From a virus: DNA of 20,221 nt. Position 1 is the stretch's first letter. The number at the start of each line of letters is the position of its first letter. A program made the position numbers and the translations under genes. Location: the IMG/VR virus record IMGVR_UViG_3300036841_000114, positions 1 through 20,221 of that record; one strand, 5' to 3'. Positions 1 to 6,328 of the stretch are shown in pieces. A model generated the notes under the pieces. The model did not search any database, was not told where the DNA came from, and saw only the letters and a list, made by a program, of their open reading frames with translations.

Positions 1-2
1 TG

Positions 3-194
3 GGCTTCCATCCCGGATTCCCGCCCGGCTTCGACGTGAAGAGGGCGGAGAAGGGATTAGCGCAGACCGATTGCACATGCGGACATTCGCGCGGCAGGCA
101 TATAACCGCAATCCATGGCCAGCCACTGAGGAAATGCGCCAGTTCCGGATGTGGATGCAAGGAATTTGAGGAAGAAGCCGTCGCTAAGGCATAG
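3..194 (+). CDS. Small cysteine-rich (zinc-binding-like) phage protein, 5' end missing
   Basis: The reading frame is open from the left edge to a TAG at 192-194, giving 63 visible residues. It holds a CTCGH motif (codons 24-28), a His/Ile stretch, then KCASSGCGCKEF (codons 44-55). The spacing of Cys-x-Cys-x-His followed by a Cys cluster and Cys-x-Cys-x-x-Phe resembles short zinc-ribbon proteins common in phage genomes. No start is visible, so the full length is unknown. The role cannot be told; nucleic-acid or protein contact through zinc is a reasonable guess only. A hairpin follows three bases after the stop, so this may be the last gene of an upstream transcription unit. Confidence 0.6.
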   Translation, partial: GFHPGFPPGFDVKRAEKGLAQTDCTCGHSRGRHITAIHGQPLRKCASSGCGCKEFEEEAVAKA

Positions 195-196
195 CG

Positions 197-232
197 CTTT
201 GCCGCCTAGCTCTTTGCTGGCTAGGCGCGAAG
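197..232 (+). terminator. Hairpin after the first gene, terminator-like without a clear T-tract
   Basis: Perfect 8-bp arms CGCCTAGC (203-210) and GCTAGGCG (220-227) enclose a 9-base loop. Allowing one bulged C and one G-T pair, the stem extends to 197-201 paired with 228-232, about 13 bp. There is no T-run after it, so Rho-independent termination is uncertain; an RNA-processing or mRNA-protecting hairpin is equally possible. A second small hairpin (GGGGT/ACCCC, 244-258) lies in the same gap, before the next gene. Confidence 0.4.
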
Positions 233-297
233 ACAGGGGGCGCGGGGTTGTGTACCCCTAAATCAATGGCGAGCGATTAAACGCGAAAGGGAACGAT

Positions 298-912
298 ATG
301 GAGAACGAGCTGATTCAACAATCCGCCTTCGACTATGAAGCCATTGATCCGGATGCCAGGGCTGTCGTCAAGAATAGGACTGCCGAGATTCACAGCCTGA
401 CGCGAATCGCCGCGCAGTCCATCGTGAAGATAGGGCGCAAGCTAGTCGAGGTGAGATCGTTACTCAAAGGGCGATTCGTCTCATGGCTACAAGGGGAATT
501 CCATTGGTCGGAGCGCACGGCATACAACTTCATTTACGTCTACGAGAAGTTCGGAGATGAGCAGGCGATCTCGAACTTCGCGCCCTCGGCGCTATATCTA
601 CTCTCGGAGCCCTCGGTTCCAGCAGAGGCGCGCAAGCAGGCTGTGAAAATGGCCGTTGAGGGGGAGACGATTAGCCATAAGAAGGCGAAAAGGCTGGTTA
701 CTCATTTCGTTGGCAGAAAGGCGGAGAGTGTTTCGCTCGTGTCGGCGGCCGGGCCCGAGATTAAAGAATCGCCGCATCTCTTTTACGTAAATCGGCTCAC
801 GATAGCCATTCACAACGGAGATTTAGACATGAAGCATGATCGGCTGACTTATGCTTTGCATAATCTGGCCGAGCTGATCAAGCGGCGCGTGCCATTGCAT
901 CCGCCGAGATAA
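298..912 (+). CDS. DUF3102-like protein
   Basis: This 204-residue protein matches the DUF3102 pattern: a helix with an Ile-Gly-Arg-Lys-Leu core (around residues 44-49), a loop with GRFVSWL (about 58-64), then WSERTAYNFIYVYEKF (about 70-85). DUF3102 proteins are found in phages, plasmids and mobile elements and look like DNA- or ParB/KfrA-associated helical proteins; their biochemical function is not established. The start ATG at 298 follows AAAGGGAA with normal spacing. The C-terminal part (about 130-204) is basic and helical. It is followed eight bases later by the Com-like gene, so the two are probably co-transcribed. Role here is unknown; gene regulation or replication/partition is inferred only from the family's usual neighbourhoods. 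Confidence 0.7.
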   Translation: MENELIQQSAFDYEAIDPDARAVVKNRTAEIHSLTRIAAQSIVKIGRKLVEVRSLLKGRFVSWLQGEFHWSERTAYNFIYVYEKFGDEQAISNFAPSALYLLSEPSVPAEARKQAVKMAVEGETISHKKAKRLVTHFVGRKAESVSLVSAAGPEIKESPHLFYVNRLTIAIHNGDLDMKHDRLTYALHNLAELIKRRVPLHPPR

Positions 913-920
913 GAAGAAAA

Positions 921-1166
921 ATGAATACCTCACAGCAAAAACCCGAATTCGTTCCAGTCCGTTGCCCCAAATGCAGCGCGACTCTATTTCGTATCAGTCC
1001 GACGACCGACACATTCTCGATCGAAATAAAGTGCCGGCGATGCACGCGACGCCGGCGCATGAAGATGCAGCGCCGCCTCGTAAACGTCTACGTCGTCATT
1101 CAGATTTCTCTTGAACCGCCTGCGCAGGCTGTCATAGACTCGAATCTTGAAAATCCCGCGCGTTGA
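921..1166 (+). CDS. Com-like zinc-finger protein (Mu Com family)
   Basis: The 81-residue product carries C15-P-K-C18 followed by a short spacer, then IEIKC38-R-R-C41. This layout (CxxC, about 19 residues, IEIKCxRC) is the signature of phage Mu Com, the zinc-binding protein that activates translation of mom by melting an RNA structure. An Arg-rich run (RRRR at 43-46) follows the finger and would suit RNA contact. The C-terminal 35 residues have no recognisable domain. A purine-rich AAGAAGAAAA precedes the ATG. A 6-bp hairpin (1158-1174) covers the stop codon and a strong terminator lies 28 bases downstream. No mom homologue is visible in this window, so the regulated target, if any, is unknown. 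Confidence 0.7.
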   Translation: MNTSQQKPEFVPVRCPKCSATLFRISPTTDTFSIEIKCRRCTRRRRMKMQRRLVNVYVVIQISLEPPAQAVIDSNLENPAR

Positions 1167-1193
1167 GCACGCGCCATATACTTCGCGCCATCG

Positions 1194-1237
1194 AGCGCCG
1201 GCGGTCCTACAAGGATCGTTCGGCGCTTTTTGTTTTT
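1194..1237 (+). terminator. Strong intrinsic terminator downstream of the Com-like gene
   Basis: Arms AGCGCCG (1194-1200) and CGGCGCT (1221-1227) pair perfectly, and the interior continues with a GGTCCT/AGGATC-type stem and a single bulge, about 15 bp in all. The right arm runs directly into TTTTTGTTTTT (1227-1237). This is a textbook Rho-independent terminator. It ends only 20 bases before the next start codon, so the gene at 1257 must either be transcribed by read-through or antitermination, or the structure works as an attenuator. Confidence 0.85.
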
Positions 1238-1241
1238 CCGC

Positions 1242-1255
1242 CGTCATTAATGACG
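1242..1255. promoter_or_regulatory. Perfect 14-bp palindrome abutting a start codon
   Basis: CGTCATTAATGACG is its own reverse complement and ends one base before the ATG at 1257. As DNA it could be a dimeric operator; as RNA it could fold intermolecularly or hide the initiation region. No ribosome-binding site is visible between it and the ATG. Function is unproven; a 14-bp perfect palindrome is uncommon by chance at a given position but not extraordinary across 20 kb. Confidence 0.35.
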
Positions 1256-1256
1256 A

Positions 1257-1616
1257 ATGAACGAATGGATTGAACTAGCCAAAAACTATGGATTGCCGGG
1301 CCTGATCATTCTCGCGTTCGGCGCGTTTTGGTATTTGAAGGTCTGGCCATTGCTGATCAGGCAGTTGGACGACGCCAAGGTTGAGCGCGAGACGCAAGGG
1401 AAGCGATTCGAAGAGCAAGGAAAGCTCTTCACTGAAGCGTTGAAGCTGGAACGGGACGATAACTCGCGCCGCTTCGATGAGCAGGGCAGGCTGTTTATGG
1501 AGGCGTTGCGCCGCCAGAACGTCCTGGCGGCCGAAACCCATAAAGAGATCACCGAGGAGCTGCGATCGATTGGGCGCCCGGAACGATCAATCAAAAAGCA
1601 GACGAGAAAACGATAA
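1257..1616 (+). CDS. Single-TM coiled-coil membrane protein (holin/UviB-like topology)
   Basis: This 119-residue protein has one hydrophobic segment (residues 13-33, with GLIILAFGAFWYL) near the N terminus followed by a long charged helix predicted as coiled coil, ending in basic residues. The overall plan resembles small BhlA/UviB-type phage membrane proteins, but I cannot assign it to that family. The coiled coil contains a 22-residue tandem duplication (43-64 and 65-86). The ATG at 1257 has no clear Shine-Dalgarno sequence and sits just past a terminator and a palindrome. The stop abuts the ATG of the next membrane protein, so the two are translationally coupled. A role in membrane permeabilisation or lysis control is inferred from topology and neighbours. 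Confidence 0.55.
   Translation: MNEWIELAKNYGLPGLIILAFGAFWYLKVWPLLIRQLDDAKVERETQGKRFEEQGKLFTEALKLERDDNSRRFDEQGRLFMEALRRQNVLAAETHKEITEELRSIGRPERSIKKQTRKR
1383..1514 (+). repeat. Two tandem copies of a 66-bp (22-codon) unit in the coiled coil
   Basis: Residues 43-64 and 65-86 of the protein starting at 1257 align without gaps. Each unit starts with Glu-Arg and contains the block RF(E/D)EQG(K/R)LFxEAL. The DNA copies have diverged, so this is an old duplication that lengthens the coiled coil by one unit. Confidence 0.7.
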
Positions 1617-1952
1617 ATGATCATTTTCCTCTACAACTTTCTGGCGTTCATCAACGCCGTCTACTTTTTGGGCAACGCTTACTGCGCTTGGAAGATTTAC
1701 AGGCTCAAGCATCGCTGGGGCATATATGTCTCGATCGCATTCTTCGTGGACGCGCTGGCCGGACTGGCGAGCGTCGTTACGCTCGGCTTCGGCCCGCGTC
1801 CTGCGCAAATCGTCTGGTGGTCGATCATCCTGGCGCTGGTCACTCGCCTTGTGGCGGCCGTCGGCGTCGCCGTTACGACCCTTTTCTTCATGGGAATACT
1901 CAATGGCGTCGGGAGCTATGCCAAAACTGAAACCAATACGGATAAGTCATGA
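1617..1952 (+). CDS. Three-TM small membrane protein, holin candidate
   Basis: The 111-residue product has three hydrophobic segments, roughly residues 2-24, 33-57 and 64-95, separated by short charged loops (KIYRLKHR after the first), and a polar C-terminal tail. Three-TM proteins of about 100 residues are typical of class I holins, the inner-membrane pore formers that time phage lysis. No holin family signature is recognisable, so this is a topology call. Its ATG directly follows the TAA of the preceding gene, and its own TGA overlaps the next ATG (ATGA at 1949-1952), showing a tight translation-coupled group. Confidence 0.5.
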   Translation: MIIFLYNFLAFINAVYFLGNAYCAWKIYRLKHRWGIYVSIAFFVDALAGLASVVTLGFGPRPAQIVWWSIILALVTRLVAAVGVAVTTLFFMGILNGVGSYAKTETNTDKS

Positions 1953-2422
1953 TCGAACTACCGATCACAATCTCAAATCTTGACCGGATCGCCGCCGCGA
2001 TCGAACAGCTCGTCCTGATCGAGAGCGCCGCGCGATTCACGTTCACAATTTCACTGGGAGACATTTCAAACATGCCAATTTACAAATCAGATCGACCCGA
2101 TTTCGATTTTCGCGTAACGATCACGGCCGCCGACAGCGAGGGCAATTCGATCCCCGATGCGCCGGTTCCCGAAGGCCATATGCTGACCGTGCTGAGTAGT
2201 AATCCTTCGGCCTTCGAGGTCGCGCAGGACCCCGGCGATCCGCGATTCATTCACGCCCACGTCGGCGGCCCGAATCCTGACGGCACGCCGAGCCAGGCGA
2301 CGGTCAGAGCGAACCTCTTCGATCCGGCGAATAACCTGATCGCGACGGGCGAGGCCTCGGTCACGGTCACAGTCGGAGATCCGACGGCGATCTCGGCAAT
2401 CACTCTCAATTTACCCGAATGA
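1949..2422 (+). CDS. Ig-like (bacterial Ig fold) domain protein
   Basis: This is a 157-residue protein whose residues 50-150 alternate in the manner of a bacterial Ig-like beta-sandwich, with DFRVTITAADSEGN, a loop rich in Pro/Asp/Gly, and the closing strand GEASVTVTVGDPTA. Such domains are often displayed on phage particles or bind carbohydrates. Two starts are possible: ATG at 1949, overlapping the previous stop, and in-frame ATG at 2072 (codon 42), which has GGGAG upstream; the shorter product would be just the Ig-like domain. No signal peptide is seen. Its location inside a membrane-protein cassette is unexpected for a virion protein. Confidence 0.5.
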   Translation: MIELPITISNLDRIAAAIEQLVLIESAARFTFTISLGDISNMPIYKSDRPDFDFRVTITAADSEGNSIPDAPVPEGHMLTVLSSNPSAFEVAQDPGDPRFIHAHVGGPNPDGTPSQATVRANLFDPANNLIATGEASVTVTVGDPTAISAITLNLPE

Positions 2423-2871
2423 GCATCTTCATCTCCAATTTTGGCCGCCGGATTGCGGACCTCATCAAGCAGAACCGCGCCCGGCTCATCAAGCTGGCGC
2501 TGATCGTGGCGGCAATTCTCGCCGCTACGATCGCGCTATATCTCAGCATCGAGAAGATCCAGTCCTGGCGGTACGAGAAACGCGTCCAGGCGCTCGAAAA
2601 GCAATATCAAGCGGCCGACGCCAGGGCGAAAGAGCTGGAGGCGCAGGCGGAGGCGACGCGGCAGGCGATTGATTCAAAGCAAGCCGAAGTCCAATTCCTC
2701 GAAGCTCGCGCTCAGGATGCCGAAAAGAAGCTGCAGCAAGTCCGGACAATCGTTCTGCCGCTGAAGGAAACCTATGAACAAGCTCGCAATACCCCTGTCG
2801 CTGCTGCTGATACTTCCTGCGCCGACGTTTGCGCAGAGCTCGCAAGACTCGGGCATCCCTGCCAACAATGA
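2419..2871 (+). CDS. Rz-like inner-membrane coiled-coil protein (i-spanin candidate)
   Basis: The 150-residue product has a basic N-terminal cytoplasmic stretch, one TM segment (residues 24-44, with LALIVAAILAATIALYL), and a long Ala/Glu/Gln/Lys-rich coiled coil (about 52-118), then a Cys-containing tail (DTSCADVCAELARLGHPC). Length, topology and coiled coil match lambda Rz-type i-spanins, which disrupt the outer membrane in the last lysis step. Its start overlaps the previous gene by 4 bases (ATGA). The last 98 bases are overlapped in the +1 frame by the next gene, as in Rz/Rz1 pairs. The partner is not a lipoprotein, so the call stays tentative. Confidence 0.5.
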   Translation: MSIFISNFGRRIADLIKQNRARLIKLALIVAAILAATIALYLSIEKIQSWRYEKRVQALEKQYQAADARAKELEAQAEATRQAIDSKQAEVQFLEARAQDAEKKLQQVRTIVLPLKETYEQARNTPVAAADTSCADVCAELARLGHPCQQ

Positions 2872-3223
2872 ATGCCCGGGCCTGGCGCGCGCGTGCTCGG
2901 CCGCCGCGAAGGAGTTGAAGGCGGCGAGGGATCTGATCAAAGGATATGAGCAGCAAGTCGCGGCGTCTGATAAGCGGCTGGACCTGGCGCAGAAGGAAGT
3001 CGCAAGCCTCAAGCAATTGAACGCGCTCGAAAGCGACCGCGGGAAGCAGCTCGAAGCCGTGATCGCGGCCGAGCGGGAGGCAAAGGCGAATCTGCTCGCG
3101 CTCAAGGCCGAGCAGGAGGCGCGGATCGCCCAGCTCGAAAAGAAGCTCAGCAATTCTCGAAAAATAGCGCTGATCGCGGGCGTGGCCGCCGTGGTTGCGA
3201 TCCTGATCAGCATCAAGAGGTGA
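2774..3223 (+). CDS. Secreted coiled-coil protein with C-terminal membrane anchor (spanin-like partner)
   Basis: The 149-residue product starts with a signal peptide (MNKLAIPLSLLLILPAPTFA, likely cut before QSSQ), followed by a periplasmic coiled coil (about 45-125) and a C-terminal TM (about 127-146, with IALIAGVAAVVAILISI) ending in Lys-Arg. The start lies inside the preceding Rz-like gene, in the +1 frame, with GAAGGAAAC six to seven bases before the ATG. The nested position mimics Rz1, but there is no lipobox Cys after the signal sequence, so it is not a standard o-spanin. A u-spanin also pairs an N-terminal export signal with a C-terminal TM, but anchors to the outer membrane by lipid, which is missing here. 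The function is therefore open: lysis partner or other envelope factor. Confidence 0.55.
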   Translation: MNKLAIPLSLLLILPAPTFAQSSQDSGIPANNECPGLARACSAAAKELKAARDLIKGYEQQVAASDKRLDLAQKEVASLKQLNALESDRGKQLEAVIAAEREAKANLLALKAEQEARIAQLEKKLSNSRKIALIAGVAAVVAILISIKR

Positions 3224-3243
3224 ACGTTGATGAGCGCGTTCAC
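3220..3243 (+). other. Hairpin over the stop codon of the spanin-like gene
   Basis: GTGAACG (3220-3226) pairs perfectly with CGTTCAC (3237-3243) across a 10-base loop, enclosing the TGA at 3221-3223. No T-run follows, so it is not a standard terminator. The following 26 bases contain only very short reading frames. Confidence 0.4.
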
Positions 3244-3297
3244 TGGATTCTGATGGACAGAGCGTTAATGTGAGTGGCGACTCTGACATCAGAATTC

Positions 3298-3334
3298 GGG
3301 CGGGCGGCTTAAGGGGCATAGCTGCCCGCCCTTT
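3298..3334 (+). terminator. Terminator- or attenuator-like hairpin upstream of the beta-barrel gene
   Basis: An 11-bp GC-rich stem, GGGCGGGCGGC (3298-3308) with GCTGCCCGCCC (3321-3331), has one G-T pair and a 12-base loop, followed by TTT and an A/T-rich stretch. It sits 23 bases before the ATG at 3357. The short T-run makes full termination doubtful; attenuation is likely enough to note. Confidence 0.5.
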
Positions 3335-3356
3335 AACAAATTGCCCAAAGGAAAAC

Positions 3357-4082
3357 ATGAAAAGACTGCTCCTATTTATCGCAATATTCCTCGCCTTCGC
3401 TCTTTGCGCTAAGGCGCAAGATACTTTCATCGGCGGCGGCATCGCTCCGGCTTTCACGGCGGCGCACGGGCCGCTCTCCTTCAAGAACTTCAACCCCAAT
3501 TCCTATCCGATCGGATTCTACGGCGAGGCCGGTCTCGGTCTCGGCCACGGGTTTCAAGTGCGAGCGCTCGGCGAGTATTACAACAAAGCGCTTTATCCCA
3601 CTCTGTTCAATAACAACCTGTCGAAGAATGAGATTCGGCTCCGGCCCGAGCTTCGTTGGTGGAGAGGGCGGCAGGAAGCGCGATTTCGAGTATTCATAGC
3701 GGGTGGGATTGATCTGTATCGCCAGGGCCAGACGGATCAGGACGTTTTCTCGGCGATATTCAATCCGGAGGTCGTCAAATCCGGTCTCAATCCGCTCTTA
3801 ATCCTAGGCTTGCGAATCAAGCAGCGCCACGAAGTCTATTACACGCAGATATTCAAAGACGATTTCAGCGGTCTCAATGATCGCGGGGTCAACGGCTATC
3901 GCCTCGGATATTTCTATTATCACCCCTTGTCTTCGCACATTGACGCGAAGGTGGGGGCGGAGGGCGATTACACGGGCACGACGACTTGCTGTGTAAACGT
4001 CGGGCAGGATACTCCTCGGCGTTTTGTTGATGGCGGTAACGTGTTTGTCTTGAAGATCAGGGCCGGTTTTATTTTTAAATAG
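3357..4082 (+). CDS. Secreted beta-barrel-like (outer-membrane) protein
   Basis: I chose the ATG at 3357 because AAAGGA precedes it by a few bases and it begins a clear signal peptide (MKRLLLFIAIFLAFALCAKA, cut before QDT); upstream in-frame GTG at 3270 would put a terminator-like hairpin inside the coding region. The 241-residue product shows alternating aromatic/polar strands (GFYGEAGLGLG, FQVRALGEYYNK, RVFIAGGIDLY, GYRLGYFYYH) and ends with KIRAGFIFK, the pattern of a monomeric 8-10 strand outer-membrane barrel. Such proteins are typical of host genomes and rare in phage late regions. Known precedents for phage-encoded envelope proteins act in superinfection exclusion or receptor masking; that role is inference here. 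Acquisition from a host is plausible. Confidence 0.6.
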   Translation: MKRLLLFIAIFLAFALCAKAQDTFIGGGIAPAFTAAHGPLSFKNFNPNSYPIGFYGEAGLGLGHGFQVRALGEYYNKALYPTLFNNNLSKNEIRLRPELRWWRGRQEARFRVFIAGGIDLYRQGQTDQDVFSAIFNPEVVKSGLNPLLILGLRIKQRHEVYYTQIFKDDFSGLNDRGVNGYRLGYFYYHPLSSHIDAKVGAEGDYTGTTTCCVNVGQDTPRRFVDGGNVFVLKIRAGFIFK

Positions 4083-4089
4083 AGGATTT

Positions 4090-4344
4090 ATGCCAGCTCT
4101 AAGCGAAGCCGATCGGGAAGCGATCTGGCAAGAGATCATTTCCAAAAACAGAGAGGGCGAGATTGATTCGCTCAATCATGCCGATCTCCGAGCGGCGATT
4201 GACGCCGCGGACGATTGGGTTATCGCCAATGCGGCCTCATTCAATACAGCTCTCCCGCAGCCAGTCCGCGGAATACTGACGGCGGCGCAAAAGGCGCTAT
4301 TACTGAGCTACGTCGTGCGGCGTCGATGGCTAATGGGAGCGTAA
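4090..4344 (+). CDS. Small conserved-looking phage protein upstream of terminase
   Basis: This 84-residue, mostly helical protein begins with an ATG at 4090 preceded by AGAGGA. It contains SLNHADLRAAIDAADDWV (about 27-44), SFNTALPQP and a hydrophobic C-terminal helix with AQKALLLSYVV. It resembles short hypothetical proteins found next to terminase and head genes in phages of this type, but I do not know its function. It follows the beta-barrel gene by 7 bases and precedes the small terminase candidate by 10 bases, so it belongs to the packaging transcription unit. Confidence 0.65.
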   Translation: MPALSEADREAIWQEIISKNREGEIDSLNHADLRAAIDAADDWVIANAASFNTALPQPVRGILTAAQKALLLSYVVRRRWLMGA

Positions 4345-4354
4345 TAGCGTAGTC

Positions 4355-4912
4355 GTGAAGCTTACGAAGGAACAACGCAAACTGCTGGTCGCATGGGCCG
4401 CCGAAGGGTTGACTTTCGACGAGATCAATCAACGCGCGGCCCAGCGCGATCCGCCTTTCTATGTTGAGCCGAACCAGCTCAAGCATGTCCGTCGGCAGGC
4501 GAAAAAGACATATAGCCAGCTCCGGGAAGAGTTCGAACGCGAAGCGCACAGCGAAGGACTCGCCCGGCGAGCGGTAAGGCTGCGCGAGAAAATGTCGAGG
4601 CATGCGCTACTCAATAGAGTGATTGCGGAGCGCGCCGACCATATAGAGATGCAGGATGCGCCGGGCGGCAAGACAGGATTGCTCGCGCTCGACTATAAGG
4701 GGAAAGACGCGGATCGCGCCGTTTATAAGCTAGATGCGGCGCTGCTGAAGGAACTTCGGGACCTGGAGCGGGAGATCGCAATCGAGTTGGGCCAATGGAC
4801 GGAGAAGAAGGAACTGACGGGCGCGGGCGGCGAGCCCTTACTCGATCCGCTCGTCGCAGCTTTGGAAAAGGCCTATGGCAACGGCAAGCAGCAGCCAGAT
4901 ACGACTAATTGA
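4355..4912 (+). CDS. Terminase small subunit candidate
   Basis: A GTG at 4355 is the likely start; no in-frame ATG lies near it and no strong ribosome-binding site is seen. The N terminus (KLTKEQRKLLVAWAAEGLT, then a second helix with FDEINQRA) looks like a helix-turn-helix, followed by a basic Arg/Lys-rich helical region and an oligomerisation-type helix with LLKELRDLEREIAIELGQW (about 130-148). At 185 residues, directly upstream of and overlapping the large terminase by 38 bases, it fits the small subunit that recognises the packaging site and loads DNA to the motor. The call rests on position plus architecture. Confidence 0.7.
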   Translation: MKLTKEQRKLLVAWAAEGLTFDEINQRAAQRDPPFYVEPNQLKHVRRQAKKTYSQLREEFEREAHSEGLARRAVRLREKMSRHALLNRVIAERADHIEMQDAPGGKTGLLALDYKGKDADRAVYKLDAALLKELRDLEREIAIELGQWTEKKELTGAGGEPLLDPLVAALEKAYGNGKQQPDTTN

Positions 4913-6323
4913 GGATCTCGCAACGGAATGCGCCATAATTGCGCGAGATCTCGGCGCGCCGCGAGACCAGCTCGCCAATTTCTTCCGAGGCCGATATATT
5001 CCACAGCCGAAACAACTGCAATTCCATTCAGCATGCAGATTGGCTGATCTGCCCGACGGGCCTGATCAGATTGGATTCGGCGGCGCCCGAGGACCTGGTA
5101 AAAGCCATGCGGTCTTCGCTCAGATCGCTCTCGACGATTGCCATCGAGTTTCGAATCTAAAAGTCTTATATATCCGGAAAGTGGCCAAGAACGCGCGGGA
5201 ACAGTTCGAGGACTTGCGCCGCGGCGTGCTCGGCAGAATGCCGCACGATTACAACCGCCAGGGAGTGATCAGCTTCGGGAACGGCGCGCGCATCGTCATC
5301 GGCCACTTCAGAACGGAAGGCGACGTCGACCAGTATTTGGGCCTCGAATATGACGTGATCGTAATTGAAGAGGCGACGACGCTGAGCCTGGCCAAGTACA
5401 AAACGCTCAGAGATTCGAATCGCACATCGAAGCCGAACTGGCGGCCGAGGATCTATGCTTCGACGAATCCGGGCAACATTGGCCATGTCTGGTTCAAGGA
5501 GAGATTCATCACGCCGGCGCGCAAGCTGCAGGAGACTGACACGCGCTTCATCTTCGCCACGGTCGATGACAATAGATTTGTCGATTCCGGATATACGAAG
5601 AAACTCGAAGATAATACCGGCTGGAAGCTGCGCGCATACCGCTTCGGCGATTGGGACATTGCGGCCGGCCAATACTTCTCGACCTGGAATTACGATGAGC
5701 ATACTTGCGAGCCGTTTGAGATCCCGGCGCACTGGCCAGTATGGGGCGCATTCGACTATGGCTTCACTCATCCGTCGGCGTTCTATCTGATGACTGAGTT
5801 CGACGGGACGGTATTCATCGTCAGCGAACATGTCGAAGCGAAAAAGCTACCGAAGGACCACGCGGAGGCCATGGCCCGCATCGCATCGAAGCACGGCCGC
5901 GAGATCGCCGAGATTCCAGTCTTCGCCGGCGCGGACGTCTTTGCCAATAAGGGCGATGAGAATGCAAAGACCATTTCCCAGCAATATTCCGCATTCGGCA
6001 TAAATATGGTTGCGGCGCCGATGGATCGTATTTCGGGCTGGGGTGAGATGCTTGACCTGCTCGGCGATCCCGGGCGGGATGAAAACCCGATCCCGGCGAG
6101 GCTTAAGATCGCGAGGGATTGCGTAAGGCTGATCGAATGCATCCCCGCCCTGCAACACAACCCGAATAAGCCGGAGGATGTTTTGAAGTGGGATGTCGAC
6201 GATGAAGGCTCCGGCGGTGACGACCCGGCCGATGCGGCCAGATACGGATTGATGGCCAGGCTGATCGATCCGGAGGAAGCGCCGGCGCTCGGAGGAACCA
6301 GAAATCCTTTGATCGTACGATAA
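4875..6323 (+). CDS. Terminase large subunit
   Basis: This 482-residue protein is the DNA-packaging motor. The ATPase domain carries Walker A GGARGPGKS at residues 69-77, Walker B YDVIVIEEA around 159-167 and the coupling motif ASTNPG near 195-200. The nuclease domain has FDYGFTHPSAF (Asp about 294), FAGADVF (Asp about 354) and DDPADAARYG (Asp about 453), the three acids of the RNase H-like fold. It thus hydrolyses ATP to pump DNA into the prohead and cuts concatemers. The length fits compact terminases rather than lambda gpA. It overlaps the small subunit gene and is preceded by GGAAAAGG. A 196-base non-coding gap follows. Confidence 0.95.
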   Translation: MATASSSQIRLIEDLATECAIIARDLGAPRDQLANFFRGRYIPQPKQLQFHSACRLADLPDGPDQIGFGGARGPGKSHAVFAQIALDDCHRVSNLKVLYIRKVAKNAREQFEDLRRGVLGRMPHDYNRQGVISFGNGARIVIGHFRTEGDVDQYLGLEYDVIVIEEATTLSLAKYKTLRDSNRTSKPNWRPRIYASTNPGNIGHVWFKERFITPARKLQETDTRFIFATVDDNRFVDSGYTKKLEDNTGWKLRAYRFGDWDIAAGQYFSTWNYDEHTCEPFEIPAHWPVWGAFDYGFTHPSAFYLMTEFDGTVFIVSEHVEAKKLPKDHAEAMARIASKHGREIAEIPVFAGADVFANKGDENAKTISQQYSAFGINMVAAPMDRISGWGEMLDLLGDPGRDENPIPARLKIARDCVRLIECIPALQHNPNKPEDVLKWDVDDEGSGGDDPADAARYGLMARLIDPEEAPALGGTRNPLIVR

Positions 6324-6328
6324 AGTGC

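Noticed and set aside
3270-3356. GTG start for the barrel protein at 3270
   Set aside because: It would hide the signal peptide and put a terminator-like hairpin within the gene; ATG 3357 has a ribosome-binding site and a clean signal sequence.
2543-3499. Minus-strand open frame of 318 codons under the spanin-like genes
   Set aside because: Low-complexity Arg/Leu/Ala composition, no start signals, and it crosses two hairpins and three well-supported + strand starts.
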